A DNA stretch of 64,000 nt, taken from an uncultured Allosphingosinicella sp. Its GTDB lineage: Bacteria; Pseudomonadota; Alphaproteobacteria; Sphingomonadales; Sphingomonadaceae. Of this stretch, positions 1 to 8,614 are shown one piece after another; the first letter of the stretch is position 1, and every line of letters begins with the position of its first letter. The DNA lies in the NCBI GenBank assembly GCA_934539295.1, contig CAKTCN010000010.1, positions 18,074 through 82,073 on the forward strand, in the 5' to 3' direction. Below the pieces are notes generated by a model. It searched no databases. It was not told where the DNA came from and saw only the letters and a program-made list of their open reading frames with translations. Made by a program: the position numbers and the translations under genes.

Positions 1-107
1 GCCTGATCGTCAAGGACGCCGCCGCCGCCCAGACGCGTGCCGCCAGCGCGTTGAAGAAGGGCCTGCGCCACGGCATCATGGGCAAGATCGCCGATGCGCT
101 GAGCTGA
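1..107 (+). CDS. 3' end of an unidentified gene (partial)
   Basis: An open frame enters from the left edge and stops at the TGA at 105-107, giving about 34 C-terminal residues rich in Ala, Lys and Leu and ending in DALS. Codon use is GC-rich like the neighbours, so it is probably real. Too little is present to name a family. It converges on the minus-strand protease gene, and only about 60 bp separate the two stops. Confidence 0.5.
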   Translation, partial: LIVKDAAAAQTRAASALKKGLRHGIMGKIADALS

Positions 108-167
108 ACCGCCGCGCGATGATCCGGGCAGGTCGCGGCGCTCCTCCCCACCGCGACCTCGCCCCCG

Positions 168-2483
168 CTAGAACGCGCTGCTGAACCGGAATGCCGCGCC
201 CAGGTCATTGGCGCGCGCCGCGACGTGCCCGGGCTGGGTACGCACGAACGCATTTGCGCTAACGCTGCCCGTGAAGAGTGGGGCGGCGTAGGAGACTTCA
301 TAGTCGATCTCACGGCCCTTGGGCGCGAGATTGAAGAAGTGCCGGCCGAACCCTGCAGTGCGCGTTTCATGGTCGTAGCTGACGGGGACCGTCATATCGA
401 AGCCGCCGCGCGCGACGCGAAGCGGCTGCGATACGCGAAGGGCGATCCGATCGCGCGCGCCGAATGCGCCTTCGCGTGCGAGGTCGAAGGCGAAGGCGTT
501 GGTCCACAGCTTGCCTGCATCGACCATGGCGCCGTTCGTCGGCACGCGGGTCAGGCCCGCGCGCCAGGCAAGGCTGGACGTCCATCCGCTGCCGAGCTGG
601 AGATCGGCGCCGGCGTCCAGGAAGTAGCTGCTCGCCCGGCCGCTATAGAAAGTGGACGAGAATGCGCCGCCGAGCAGGGTGCGATCCTCCTCCATCCGCG
701 AAAGGCCGAGCGCGACCTTGTGGGCGCCGATGCGGCGATCGTAGGTGAGGCTGCTCATGCGATAGCCATTCTCGTCACCGCGCAGGGTCCAGGGCTCGGC
801 CACCTCGCCCATTTCGTGCGTGAGGGTAAAGCCACCCCGGCCGAGCGCGTGGCGGAAGCCGACGCTGGTGCCCGGCACGGCCTGGAAGCCGGTCTGCGCA
901 CGCGTGTCCTGCGCTACCAGGAAGGCGTGGTCGGCAGCGTCCGACAGCCTCTTCTGCAGCGTGGCCGCGTCTTCGGAGATGCCGAGGGCGACCTTGGTCT
1001 TCTGCGACAGGCGGCTCATGGCAATACCGGCAACCAGCCGCGCCCTGCCGGAATCGCGCTCACCCATGCGCAGCGCGGTGGCGGCGATCGGGTCCTGCGG
1101 GCTGTCGGAGCGAAAGCTGGTGATCGACACGAACAGCGGACCGGCGGCGCTGAAGGCCGAGCGATACTGGCCGGCCTGCGCCAGGGGGGCGAGCGGACGG
1201 CTGACCGGCGCCTGTGCCAGGCCGGTCGGCAGGTCCATGCGATAGGCGCGTTCGTAGCCGTCGAGCACCACCGCCGACATCGGGATCGCACCGCCCCCGT
1301 CGCCCATTGCGGGCGAGCCGCTGGGCGGGGCGGAGGCAGTGACCGCAATGCCGGTGCCGGCCATCTTGAGGCCGCCCTGCGGTGCAAAGGCGCGCTCGAT
1401 ATTCAGGATGCCGCGGCCGAACAGGTAATCCGTGCCGGGTGCCCCCGCATCGTCGGCGGAGCCAAGCAGGATCTCCACGATCTGCGCGCCCGTCAGGTGC
1501 GGGAATGCGCCGGCGAGCAAGGCGGCCGCGCCGCTCACCACTGGTGCCGAGTAAGAGGTGCCGTTGAAGTTCGCGGCATTCCCGTTCTGGTCCTGGCCGC
1601 TGACCCCCGCACCAAGCGCGGCGAGGAAATGTTCGGCGCCGGCACCGCCCGCGTTGGAGAAGTCGGCAAGCTGGCGGTCGCTGGTGATGGCACCGGCAAT
1701 GATGACGTTGCCGTTCCCGGCGCCGCGAGCCGCCTCCAGCGCGAAATTGTTGGGGCTGATGTCCCCGTCATTGCCCGCCGACACGACGATCACCATGCCC
1801 GCCTTGGTCGCGCGGCCGATCGCTTCCAGCAGTTCGGGGGCGATCGTGTCGCCGCCCAGCGACATGTTCACGATGCGGGCACCGCTTTCGCGGGCGATGT
1901 CGAGCGCCTTGCGCAGGTCGCCATGGGCATGCTTGCACTGCCGCCATGCGTCGCAGGTCGCGGTGTTGAGCGACAGGATCGTCGATTCGAACGCGACCCC
2001 CATGGTTATCTGCTCGTCGCGCGCACCCGCCAGGATGGATGCGACCGCCGTGCCGTGGCCGATCGAATCGGTGACGCCGCGGTCGAATTCACCATCCCAG
2101 ACCACGTCCTGGCTGTTCGGGTCGATCCGTCCCCTGAACGCGGGCAAGGCGGCGTTGATGCCCGAATCGAGCACGGCGACCTTCACGCCCTTCCCAGACG
2201 CGCCGCCTTCATAGACCTTGAGCGCGCCGTGCGCCGACACGGCGTTGGAGCGGCGATATTCATCGGTGTCGAAGATCGTGGCCGGCGGGATTTGGGAAGC
2301 GGGCTGGGCCGGGGGAGCAGGTGGTGCCGGGGGCGGCGGGGAGGGAGGTTGGGACTGGACCGGAGGCGGAGCCGGGATGGATGAAGGCTTGCTACTTGTC
2401 CCACCCCCTCCACATGCACCAAGTAAGAATGTAGAGAGCGCAGTCGACAGGAGAATACTCGTCGTCCTCGCATACTTGCGCAT
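168..2483 (-). CDS. Subtilisin-like (S8) serine protease, lipoprotein-type signal, barrel-like C-terminus
   Basis: A secreted S8 protease of about 771 aa. The start at 2483 is chosen over an ATG 12 nt upstream because GGAG lies just ahead of it. Residues 1-24 form a signal with a lipobox (FLLGAC, Cys24), followed by a Ser/Pro-rich linker at about 30-66. The catalytic triad is visible: Asp106 in VAVLDSGIN, His143 in IGHGTAVAS and Ser310 in GTSYSAP, with oxyanion Asn237 in SAGNDG. The catalytic domain ends near residue 365. The following 400 residues have alternating hydrophobic/polar strands and end in Phe, like outer-membrane barrels, so an autotransporter-style C-terminus is inferred. A lipobox plus a barrel is unusual. 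The gene stands alone between an unknown gene and an AT-rich gap. Confidence 0.88.
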   Translation of the reverse strand: MRKYARTTSILLSTALSTFLLGACGGGGTSSKPSSIPAPPPVQSQPPSPPPPAPPAPPAQPASQIPPATIFDTDEYRRSNAVSAHGALKVYEGGASGKGVKVAVLDSGINAALPAFRGRIDPNSQDVVWDGEFDRGVTDSIGHGTAVASILAGARDEQITMGVAFESTILSLNTATCDAWRQCKHAHGDLRKALDIARESGARIVNMSLGGDTIAPELLEAIGRATKAGMVIVVSAGNDGDISPNNFALEAARGAGNGNVIIAGAITSDRQLADFSNAGGAGAEHFLAALGAGVSGQDQNGNAANFNGTSYSAPVVSGAAALLAGAFPHLTGAQIVEILLGSADDAGAPGTDYLFGRGILNIERAFAPQGGLKMAGTGIAVTASAPPSGSPAMGDGGGAIPMSAVVLDGYERAYRMDLPTGLAQAPVSRPLAPLAQAGQYRSAFSAAGPLFVSITSFRSDSPQDPIAATALRMGERDSGRARLVAGIAMSRLSQKTKVALGISEDAATLQKRLSDAADHAFLVAQDTRAQTGFQAVPGTSVGFRHALGRGGFTLTHEMGEVAEPWTLRGDENGYRMSSLTYDRRIGAHKVALGLSRMEEDRTLLGGAFSSTFYSGRASSYFLDAGADLQLGSGWTSSLAWRAGLTRVPTNGAMVDAGKLWTNAFAFDLAREGAFGARDRIALRVSQPLRVARGGFDMTVPVSYDHETRTAGFGRHFFNLAPKGREIDYEVSYAAPLFTGSVSANAFVRTQPGHVAARANDLGAAFRFSSAF

Positions 2484-2921
2484 AGACCACTCCATCCAGT
2501 TTTACGAACAGTTAATCTATTCTTTAATGAATAGTTACTATCCTTGAGTTGCCATTCGGCGCATCAAACTGGATTGGTGTGGATTTGTTCCACTGTTCTT
2601 CCTAACTTACAATAACCGAACTTACGCTGCTCACCTCACCTTTATCGCCAACGCACTTTGCCACAGTCGACTATGCGGGCGCGCCGTATGAAACGGCAAT
2701 GCGGCAGCCAAGTTTCCTAACGAAAGGTTAAGTCGAGAAATTGTGCTGCGCGGTCAGCCGAGTTGCCGATCTCTGCAACAAAAGCTTACAATTATCGTGC
2801 AAGCGACTTGATGATTATTGGAGCGCAACGGAACGGATCGAGATCAGCGTGCGGCGTGCGCGCGCGACCATGGCGGAGCTGTGCTCGCGGCGGGTGGCTG
2901 TCGATGATCAGGGGATATTGG
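2484..2921. other. AT-rich non-coding gap between protease and tRNA-Gln
   Basis: No convincing gene lies in these 438 bp. The half next to the protease start (about 2500-2720) is clearly more AT-rich than the surroundings and probably holds the protease promoter. It contains a 6-bp inverted repeat, CTATTC/GAATAG, at 2517-2534 with a 6-nt AT loop, placed 34-51 bp upstream of the chosen start, a position that could serve as an operator. Open frames here are short and show no family resemblance. Confidence 0.5.
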
Positions 2922-2992
2922 ATGCCCGACGAGGATTCGAACCTCGATTGACGGAGTCAGAGTCCGTAGTCTTACCTTTAGACGATCGGGCA
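2922..2992 (-). tRNA. tRNA-Gln (anticodon CUG)
   Basis: A complete cloverleaf can be folded on the minus strand. The acceptor stem is TGCCCGA/TCGGGCA, starting with the weak U1-A72 pair usual in tRNA-Gln. The D-stem is GTCT/AGAC with a short 7-nt loop, the anticodon stem is ACGGA/TCCGT with loop CTCTGAC (anticodon CTG, reading CAG), and the T-arm is CGAGG/CCTCG with loop TTCGAAT. CCA is not encoded. It decodes the major glutamine codon of this GC-rich genome. It is a lone tRNA gene, and the AT-rich gap begins at its 3' end. Confidence 0.93.
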
Positions 2993-3140
2993 ACGAGGGG
3001 CGCGAAATAGGGGCGGTGGCGCGGGCTGTCAACGCCGCTTGTGCGCTCATCTTGCCGCCGCCCCTCTTCCTGTGTAGCGTCCACCCCAAGTCCAGGGCGG
3101 CGGATTGCCGTTCGTGAAGAGAACATAAGAATGAGAGAGC

Positions 3141-4193
3141 ATGGCGCATAAGGCCGCCACGGCTCCGCAGGCCAGGGGCAAGCGCCCGGGCCAGGCGGCT
3201 ACGGCCCGGCAGGCGGATAGACGGCCTGTGCCGGGTCAGACCTATGGCGCACTCGACCTCGGCACCAACAATTGCCGGCTGCTGGTCGCGCGCCCATCCG
3301 ACGACGGGTTCGTGGTGGTGGACGCATTCTCGCGCGTGGTCCGGCTGGGCGAAGGGCTGGCGCGCAGCGGGCGGATCAGCGACGAGGCGATCGACCGGGC
3401 GCTGACGGCGCTGTCGATCTGCGCCGACAAGCTGCGGCGCAGGCGCGTGACATTGGCGCGATCGGTCGCGACCGAGGCATGCCGTCGCGCAAGCAACGGC
3501 CGCGCCTTCGTCGATCGCGTGTATCGCGAAACCGGCATCGCGCTGGACATCATCCCGCCGGAGGAAGAAGCGCGGCTGGCCATGCTCGGCTGCCACCGCC
3601 TGCTGGAGCCCGGCGACGGCCCTGCCCTCATCTTCGACATCGGCGGCGGATCGACCGAATTGGTGCTGATCGACACGGATGACGAGACGCCGCGCATCAA
3701 GAGCTGGTGGAGCGCGCCGTGGGGCGTGGTGTCCCTGACCGAGAGCGAAGGCCGCGACTTCACCGACCCGGACGAGCGCGCGGCCGCCTATGTCCGCATG
3801 CGCGAAAAGGTGCGCCACGCCTTTCGCCGCTTCGCCGAATTGCTGCCGTCGGACGCGCAGGACATCCGCCTGATGGGCACCAGCGGCACGGTGACGACGC
3901 TGGCGAGCGTACACCTGGCGCTGCCGAGCTATGACCGGCGGGCGATCGACGGGCTGATGGTGCCGTCGGGGTCGATGCGGGACATCAGCCAGATGCTGTC
4001 GCGCATGACGGTGGCGGAGCGCGCGGTGCTGCCCTGCATCGGGCATGAGCGGGCCGACCTGGTGGTCGCCGGATGCGCGATCCTGGAGGCGATCCTCGAC
4101 ATCTGGCCCGCCCAGACGCTAGGCGTCGCCGACCGCGGCATACGCGAGGGCATCTTGCGCTCGCTCATGGCCCGGGATGGATACGCAATCTGA
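3141..4193 (+). CDS. ppx: Ppx/GppA phosphatase family protein (exopolyphosphatase-type)
   Basis: A 350-aa member of the ASKHA-fold Ppx/GppA family, which hydrolyses inorganic polyphosphate and/or pppGpp in the cytoplasm. The phosphate-1 loop GALDLGTNNCRLLVA is at about residues 36-50, followed by a VATEACRRA segment and the phosphate-2 motif DIGGGSTELVL at about 165. The length matches the catalytic domain alone; the C-terminal HD-like domain of the longer E. coli enzymes is absent. A basic, Ala/Gln-rich tail of about 30 residues precedes the fold. Its stop overlaps the rlmE start by one base (TGATG), so the two genes are probably translated as a unit. Sequence alone cannot separate Ppx from GppA activity. 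Confidence 0.88.
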   Translation: MAHKAATAPQARGKRPGQAATARQADRRPVPGQTYGALDLGTNNCRLLVARPSDDGFVVVDAFSRVVRLGEGLARSGRISDEAIDRALTALSICADKLRRRRVTLARSVATEACRRASNGRAFVDRVYRETGIALDIIPPEEEARLAMLGCHRLLEPGDGPALIFDIGGGSTELVLIDTDDETPRIKSWWSAPWGVVSLTESEGRDFTDPDERAAAYVRMREKVRHAFRRFAELLPSDAQDIRLMGTSGTVTTLASVHLALPSYDRRAIDGLMVPSGSMRDISQMLSRMTVAERAVLPCIGHERADLVVAGCAILEAILDIWPAQTLGVADRGIREGILRSLMARDGYAI

Positions 4194-4846
4194 TGGTAAC
4201 CCGCGTCAAGACCGCCAAGGGCCGCAAGGTCGGATCGACCAAATGGCTCGAACGGCAGCTGAACGATCCGTATGTGAAAAAGGCCAAGGCCGAGGGCTAC
4301 CGCAGCCGCGCGGCCTACAAGCTTATCGAGCTCGATGACCGCTTCGCGCTGCTGAAGGGCGCGAAGCGCGTGGTCGACCTCGGCATCGCGCCGGGCGGGT
4401 GGACGCAGGTGGTGAGGAAGCGCGCGCCGGGCGCCGCGGTGGTCGGCATCGACCTGCTGCCCACCGATCCGATCGAGGGCGCGACCATATTCCAGATGGA
4501 TTTCATGGACGATGCGGCCCCCGCCCTGCTCGACGAAGCGCTGGGCGGGCCGGCGGACCTGGTGCTGTCGGACATGGCGGCCAATACGGTCGGCCACCAG
4601 CAGACCGACCACCTGCGCACCATGGGCCTGGTCGAAACGGGCCTTGAGTTCGCCGCGCAAGTGCTGCGGCCCGGCGGCGCCTATGTCGCCAAGGTGCTGG
4701 CCGGCGGCGCGGACAATAACCTTGTCGCGGAACTGAAGCGCCTGTTCACCACCGTGAAGCACGCCAAGCCGCCGGCAAGCCGCAAGGGTTCCTCGGAATG
4801 GTATGTGATCGCGCAAGGGTTCAAGGGGCGGACGGAGGAAACGTGA
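4193..4846 (+). CDS. rlmE: 23S rRNA (uridine-2552-2'-O)-methyltransferase
   Basis: RlmE/FtsJ (217 aa) uses SAM to methylate the ribose of U2552 in the A-loop of 23S rRNA. The SAM-binding motif VVDLGIAPGGWTQV is at about residues 62-75. The catalytic K-D-K-E framework is visible: Lys in RAAYKLIELD, Asp in LVLSDMAAN, Lys in AYVAKVL and Glu in SSEWY. The ATG at 4193 overlaps the ppx stop by one base and gives the usual FtsJ length; an upstream in-frame ATG would extend it by 40 residues of ppx-frame shadow. Its neighbour ppx is a common partner in sphingomonads. Confidence 0.95.
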   Translation: MVTRVKTAKGRKVGSTKWLERQLNDPYVKKAKAEGYRSRAAYKLIELDDRFALLKGAKRVVDLGIAPGGWTQVVRKRAPGAAVVGIDLLPTDPIEGATIFQMDFMDDAAPALLDEALGGPADLVLSDMAANTVGHQQTDHLRTMGLVETGLEFAAQVLRPGGAYVAKVLAGGADNNLVAELKRLFTTVKHAKPPASRKGSSEWYVIAQGFKGRTEET

Positions 4847-4916
4847 CCGCGGCACGCGCGCAGCTGCGACCGCCCGCGGTAATTCACGCCGCGATCACCA
4901 GGATGCGAATAGCCGG

Positions 4917-6182
4917 CTAGGCGAATATGAAGTCCGCCGCGCTGAACTGGTTGGCGTACAGGGGCGTGCCGGCAGCCATGATGTTGATGGCGAAATTGGC
5001 GCCGTGCTGATCAACCCCCTCCAGCACGACACCACCTGCTCCATCCTCTCTGGCGAAGACCGAACCAGCGCCCCCGTCTTCGCTATAGCGGTTCACGCCC
5101 AGCTTCTCGAAAACTATCCGATCTGTCCCGTCCTCGAAATCAAGGATCGTGTCGGTTCCGCTGAGGGCACCCTTGCCCTTGAAAATGAACCAGTCGGCAT
5201 CCCGTCCCCCCATCAGCTGATCGGCGCCAGCGTCGCCGTTGATCCGGTCGGAACCTGCACCGCCTTCGATCCTGTCGTTGTCGTCTCCGCCGAAGATCAG
5301 GTCCATACCGTCCTCGCCGTAGATGCGATCATTGCCGATCCCACCAGTGATGGTGTCGTTGCCTTCGCCGCCCAACAGCCTGTCCCAGTTCGGGCCGCCA
5401 TCGATAGTGTCGTCACCCTCCCTTCCGTCGATATCGTCCTCTCCCTCCTCGCCGTAGAGGAAGTCGTTACCCTCCTCTCCAGTCAGCTCATCGTCATCGA
5501 TCCCGCCATAGATCAGGTCATCGCCCTCGCCACCGGCAAGGAAATCCACGCCTTTTCCGCCGTGCAGGATGTCATCGCCGGCTTCGCCCCACATGGAATC
5601 GGACGCATTCGTCCGGTTGTATCCGAAATCGTCGCCATAAAGGATGTCATCGCCTGCCCCGCCCATGATCTCGTCGCGATCGCCCCCGCCGATGATGAAG
5701 TCGCTGCCGGCTCCGCCGAAAAGGAACTCGGCGCCACCCCCGCCGATGATCTGGTCATTGCCATCCCCGCCATCGACCACCGCGTAGTCTTTGCTGAATG
5801 CTACCCCGCCGGGCCCATGGGCGGAGAAGTCAACAATGTCGTCGCCTGCTCCCATGAGAAACTCCTCGATCGAGGCGAAGCCTCCAACACCTGAGCCGGT
5901 CCCGCCATTGTTGAAGGCGATGAAGTCGTTACCGGCTGACCCGAATATGGTGTCGCGCGCGCCGGATCCCCTGATCAGATCCCATGACACAAGCATGTCC
6001 TGCCCGACGATCTGGAGGTATGTGCCGGCAGGCGTCAGGATGCCGGTGGACCAAGCCAGGTGCGATCGGATTTCGTCGGGCGCCAGCGTTCCGCCTTCCG
6101 ACAGGTAGGCGAAGAAGTGATCCGATGACGAAGTGCCGACGATCTCGCCTACGCCAGCGGTATTGTAGAATTTGCGTGTCAT
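4917..6182 (-). CDS. RTX (hemolysin-type Ca2+-binding repeat) secreted protein
   Basis: This 421-aa acidic protein is built mainly of glycine/aspartate nonapeptides of the type GGxGxDxUx, running from about residue 145 to 335 (for example GGAGDDILY and GGEGNDTITGG). These fold into a Ca2+-binding parallel beta-roll. The N-terminal 140 residues show no recognised enzyme motif. The C-terminus (DTILDFEDGTDRIVF, ending DFIFA) resembles an uncleaved type I secretion signal. A strong Shine-Dalgarno (GGGAGGT) precedes the ATG. No type I secretion ABC/MFP genes are in the window, so an exporter elsewhere must be assumed. No toxin activity can be inferred. Confidence 0.85.
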   Translation of the reverse strand: MTRKFYNTAGVGEIVGTSSSDHFFAYLSEGGTLAPDEIRSHLAWSTGILTPAGTYLQIVGQDMLVSWDLIRGSGARDTIFGSAGNDFIAFNNGGTGSGVGGFASIEEFLMGAGDDIVDFSAHGPGGVAFSKDYAVVDGGDGNDQIIGGGGAEFLFGGAGSDFIIGGGDRDEIMGGAGDDILYGDDFGYNRTNASDSMWGEAGDDILHGGKGVDFLAGGEGDDLIYGGIDDDELTGEEGNDFLYGEEGEDDIDGREGDDTIDGGPNWDRLLGGEGNDTITGGIGNDRIYGEDGMDLIFGGDDNDRIEGGAGSDRINGDAGADQLMGGRDADWFIFKGKGALSGTDTILDFEDGTDRIVFEKLGVNRYSEDGGAGSVFAREDGAGGVVLEGVDQHGANFAINIMAAGTPLYANQFSAADFIFA

Positions 6183-6408
6183 GGTCCCGACCTCCCGTGC
6201 GGAGGCAGACTAAGGCGATGTTGCCGATGAGTAATGGCCCACAAGGACGACTCTTCGTGCGATTGAGAGGGAGCCTCATGTTCGTTGATGACCAGCCGGC
6301 CATAAGCCGGACGGTTTCGACAGGCGCTTCAAGTCCGTAAGCCTCGCGGACGTTCATCGCCGGATAGAAGAGGCGAAGGCGGCGCTGAAGAAGGCGGACG
6401 TTCCCGCT
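6183..6408. other. Intergenic region upstream of the RTX gene
   Basis: About 226 bp with no gene that can be supported. It should hold the RTX gene promoter (minus strand) and the 3' end of the dsbA-like transcript. A GTTTCGACAGG-type fragment near 6316-6326 looks like a degraded copy of the palindromic intergenic repeats seen elsewhere in the window. Confidence 0.35.
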
Positions 6409-7125
6409 TTACCTCCCCGCCCGTGCCTCGGCGATGGCTTCCTTCAGCTTGTCATAGCCGACCGCGCCCTGGAAGACGCGGTTGCCGACCACGAACAGCG
6501 GTGTGCCATTGGCGTTGAGAGCCTGGGCGAGGCGGTAGTTGGAGTCGATCTCGGCCTGCAGGTCGGGCGTCTCCGCTCCACCTACGCCGGCGGCGCGGCG
6601 GGCGGCGGCGACCGCTTCGGCCGTTGGACGGCCTGCGCCGAAGAGGCTGTCGTGGAACTTGGCGAAGGCGCCCTGCCCGCCCTTGGCCGCCAGCAGGCTC
6701 GCCTTGGCGGCGGTGGTGCTGTCGTCGCCCAACACCGGCAGCTCGCGGTAGACGACCTTCAGCTTCTTGTCATCGGCCAGCAGGCGTTCGATGTCGGCGA
6801 TGCTGGCGCGGCAATAGGTGCAGGCATAGTCGTAGAATTCGACCAGCGTGACGTCGCCGTCGCTCGCGCCTTCCCAGGCGCCGCCCCACGGCTTTTCGAT
6901 CGCCGCGCGGTTCTGCTCCACCACTTTGGTAAGCTCGCGCTGCTGCAACTGCTCGATCGCTTCCGGGATGATCTCCGGATGGCTGAGGATATATTCGCGC
7001 ACGATCTGCTCGATACGGGCGCGGTCGGGATCATTCCCTCCGCCTTGCGCCACCGCCATCGCCGCCGCACCGCCTGCTACCACCCCCAACAAACCCACGC
7101 CTGCCATCCTTATACCTGACTTCAC
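6409..7125 (-). CDS. DsbA-family thiol:disulfide oxidoreductase
   Basis: A 238-aa envelope thioredoxin-fold protein of the DsbA/Com1 type, expected to form or rearrange disulfide bonds in secreted proteins. A signal/anchor segment (about residues 7-27) is followed by a helical stretch (30-75) typical of this subgroup, then the thioredoxin fold with active-site Cys102-Thr-Tyr-Cys105 in YDYACTYCRA. The cis-proline loop is NGTPLFVVG near residue 210. The GTG start at 7125 overlaps the stop of the upstream M48 protease gene (GTGA), implying translational coupling; an ATG six codons later is an alternative. Pairing with an envelope protease suggests a shared protein-quality role. Confidence 0.88.
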   Translation of the reverse strand: MKSGIRMAGVGLLGVVAGGAAAMAVAQGGGNDPDRARIEQIVREYILSHPEIIPEAIEQLQQRELTKVVEQNRAAIEKPWGGAWEGASDGDVTLVEFYDYACTYCRASIADIERLLADDKKLKVVYRELPVLGDDSTTAAKASLLAAKGGQGAFAKFHDSLFGAGRPTAEAVAAARRAAGVGGAETPDLQAEIDSNYRLAQALNANGTPLFVVGNRVFQGAVGYDKLKEAIAEARAGR

Positions 7126-8501
7126 TTCTTCTTGTCCTTCTCGACCGCGGCGCGGGAGACCATGGCGATATCCTGGGCGCGCAGATAGTCTGACGTGCCC
7201 TGGGGAATGCCCATCATTGCATGTTCGGCGCTGGCCAGCGCCAGGCGTGGCTGGCCCAGGAGGTTGTAGCGCTCGGCCGTGGCGAGCGCGGCGCGGGCCT
7301 GATCACCCTCCCGGTCGTAGACGATGCCGAGCTGGTACCAGGCGAACGGATTGCTGTTGTCGCGCCCGATGGCGGAACGCAGCACCTTCTTGGCTTCCTC
7401 GAAATTGGCCTTGTCCTCCGTCGCGATCAGCGCATGGCCGAACAGGGAGGCGATCAGCGGGTCGGGCGTGATCGACACCGCCTTGCGGAGCGACGCCAGC
7501 GCATCGGCGGGACGACCGGATTCGAGCATGATCTGCCCGTGCAGCTCGAGGAAATAGGGGTCGTTCGGATCGCGCGCGAGCAGGGCTGCGATCTCCTTCT
7601 CCGCGCGGTCGGGATAGGCGCTTTTATGCCAGCCATAAGCGCGGGCATAATAAGCGGGCACCGTCTTGTCGGTGTCGGGGTAGCGCTGCATCGTACGCTT
7701 GGGATCGTGAACGAAGCCGAACAATTTCGCCTTCACCCGCTCGAACCGCGCCTCCAGCGCAGGATCGGTCGGCTTGTCCCAGGCCGGATCCTTCTTGTAG
7801 TTGGTCTCGAGGTTGGAGATGCGCGTGCCGGACAGCGGGTGGGTGCGGAAATAGCTGTCATTCTGCGGAATGCCGTAGCGAAATTCCTGGTTCTGCAGCT
7901 TCTTGAAGAAGGCGATCGAGCCGCGGCCGCTCACCCCTGCCTTGGCCAGGAAGGAGGCGCCGGCCTGGTCGGCCGAGGATTCCTGCGTCGACAGGAAGGA
8001 ATAGAAGCGCCCGGTCGCGGCCTGCTGCCCTGCGGCCATGATGCCCATGCCGGCCTCGCCGGAACCTGCGGCCATCGCAGCGGCGCCGAGCAGCAGCGAC
8101 AGGATGGTGATGCCCGTGGCGGCCGACGCGCCTTCGGAGAAGCGGATGATGTGCCCGCCGGTGATGTGGCCGAGTTCGTGGGCGATCACGCCCTGCACCT
8201 CGTTCACATTGTCCGACGCGTCGATCAGGCCCGAATGGATGTAGACGATCTGCCCGCCCGCGACGAAGGCGTTGATCGAACTGTCGCCCACCATGACGAC
8301 CTGCACGTCCTCCGGACGCAGGCCGGACGCTTCGATCAGCGGCCGGGAGATGTCGCGCAGCAAAGCCTCGGTCTCGGCATCGCGCAGGATCGACTGGGCT
8401 GCGGCTGGGCGCGCGGTAAGCGCGAAGCTCAACGCCAGCATCAGCAGGAAACGGAGGGCGAAGGCAGCCGTCATGCGGCGCGGACGTTGCGCGTCAGCCA
8501 T
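7122..8501 (-). CDS. M48-family zinc metalloprotease with TPR repeats (BepA-like)
   Basis: A 459-aa periplasmic protease resembling BepA/YfgC, which surveys outer-membrane protein assembly. The start at 8501 places a signal peptide at residues 1-36 (cleavage after PAAAQ). The zinc site is HELGH at 108-112, with the third ligand Glu in TQESSADQAG about 65 residues later. The C-terminal half (about 290-455) carries TPR-like helices such as DPNDPYFLELHGQIMLE and NPFAWYQLGIVYDREGD. An upstream in-frame start exists but would cover a palindromic repeat. It overlaps and is probably cotranscribed with the DsbA-like gene downstream. Confidence 0.9.
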   Translation of the reverse strand: MADAQRPRRMTAAFALRFLLMLALSFALTARPAAAQSILRDAETEALLRDISRPLIEASGLRPEDVQVVMVGDSSINAFVAGGQIVYIHSGLIDASDNVNEVQGVIAHELGHITGGHIIRFSEGASAATGITILSLLLGAAAMAAGSGEAGMGIMAAGQQAATGRFYSFLSTQESSADQAGASFLAKAGVSGRGSIAFFKKLQNQEFRYGIPQNDSYFRTHPLSGTRISNLETNYKKDPAWDKPTDPALEARFERVKAKLFGFVHDPKRTMQRYPDTDKTVPAYYARAYGWHKSAYPDRAEKEIAALLARDPNDPYFLELHGQIMLESGRPADALASLRKAVSITPDPLIASLFGHALIATEDKANFEEAKKVLRSAIGRDNSNPFAWYQLGIVYDREGDQARAALATAERYNLLGQPRLALASAEHAMMGIPQGTSDYLRAQDIAMVSRAAVEKDKKK

Positions 8502-8563
8502 GACGTCGCTTTGAGCTTGGGGGAATGAATGCGGGATGAAGTGGAGCTCGCTCGCCACCCTGG

Positions 8564-8587
8564 CCCTCTCCCGCAAGCGGGAGAGGG
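8564..8587. repeat. Perfect palindrome, likely rne terminator
   Basis: CCCTCTCCCGC and its complement form an 11-bp perfect hairpin with a 2-nt AA loop, about 28 bp past the rne stop. The same CCCTCTCCCGC-type arms occur in other intergenic gaps of this window (near 42935 and 63710), so it belongs to a dispersed palindrome family that here probably ends the rne transcript. Confidence 0.6.
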
Positions 8588-8614
8588 TATGAAGGGCAAG
8601 GATGCGAGTTGAGT

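Noticed and set aside
225..2384. A 719-codon open frame on the plus strand opposite the protease
   Set aside because: It is a GC-rich antisense shadow. Its protein is His/Arg/Ala-rich with no family motif, while the minus strand has a complete catalytic triad.
2922..2992. tRNA-Gln as an occupied integration site
   Set aside because: No integrase gene and no second copy of the tRNA 3' end were seen in the window, so only the composition shift supports it.
2741..3010. Open frame spanning the tRNA-Gln locus
   Set aside because: It runs antisense through a complete tRNA cloverleaf and has no ribosome site or recognisable protein.
5200..5770. Periodic repeats that might be a CRISPR-like array
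   Set aside because: The periodicity is about 27 nt and lies in frame, encoding RTX nonapeptides; there are no unique spacers.
5929..6357. A 142-codon minus-strand frame overlapping the RTX start
   Set aside because: It overlaps the strong Shine-Dalgarno and 5' end of the RTX gene and becomes Arg-rich in the overlapping part, as shadows do.
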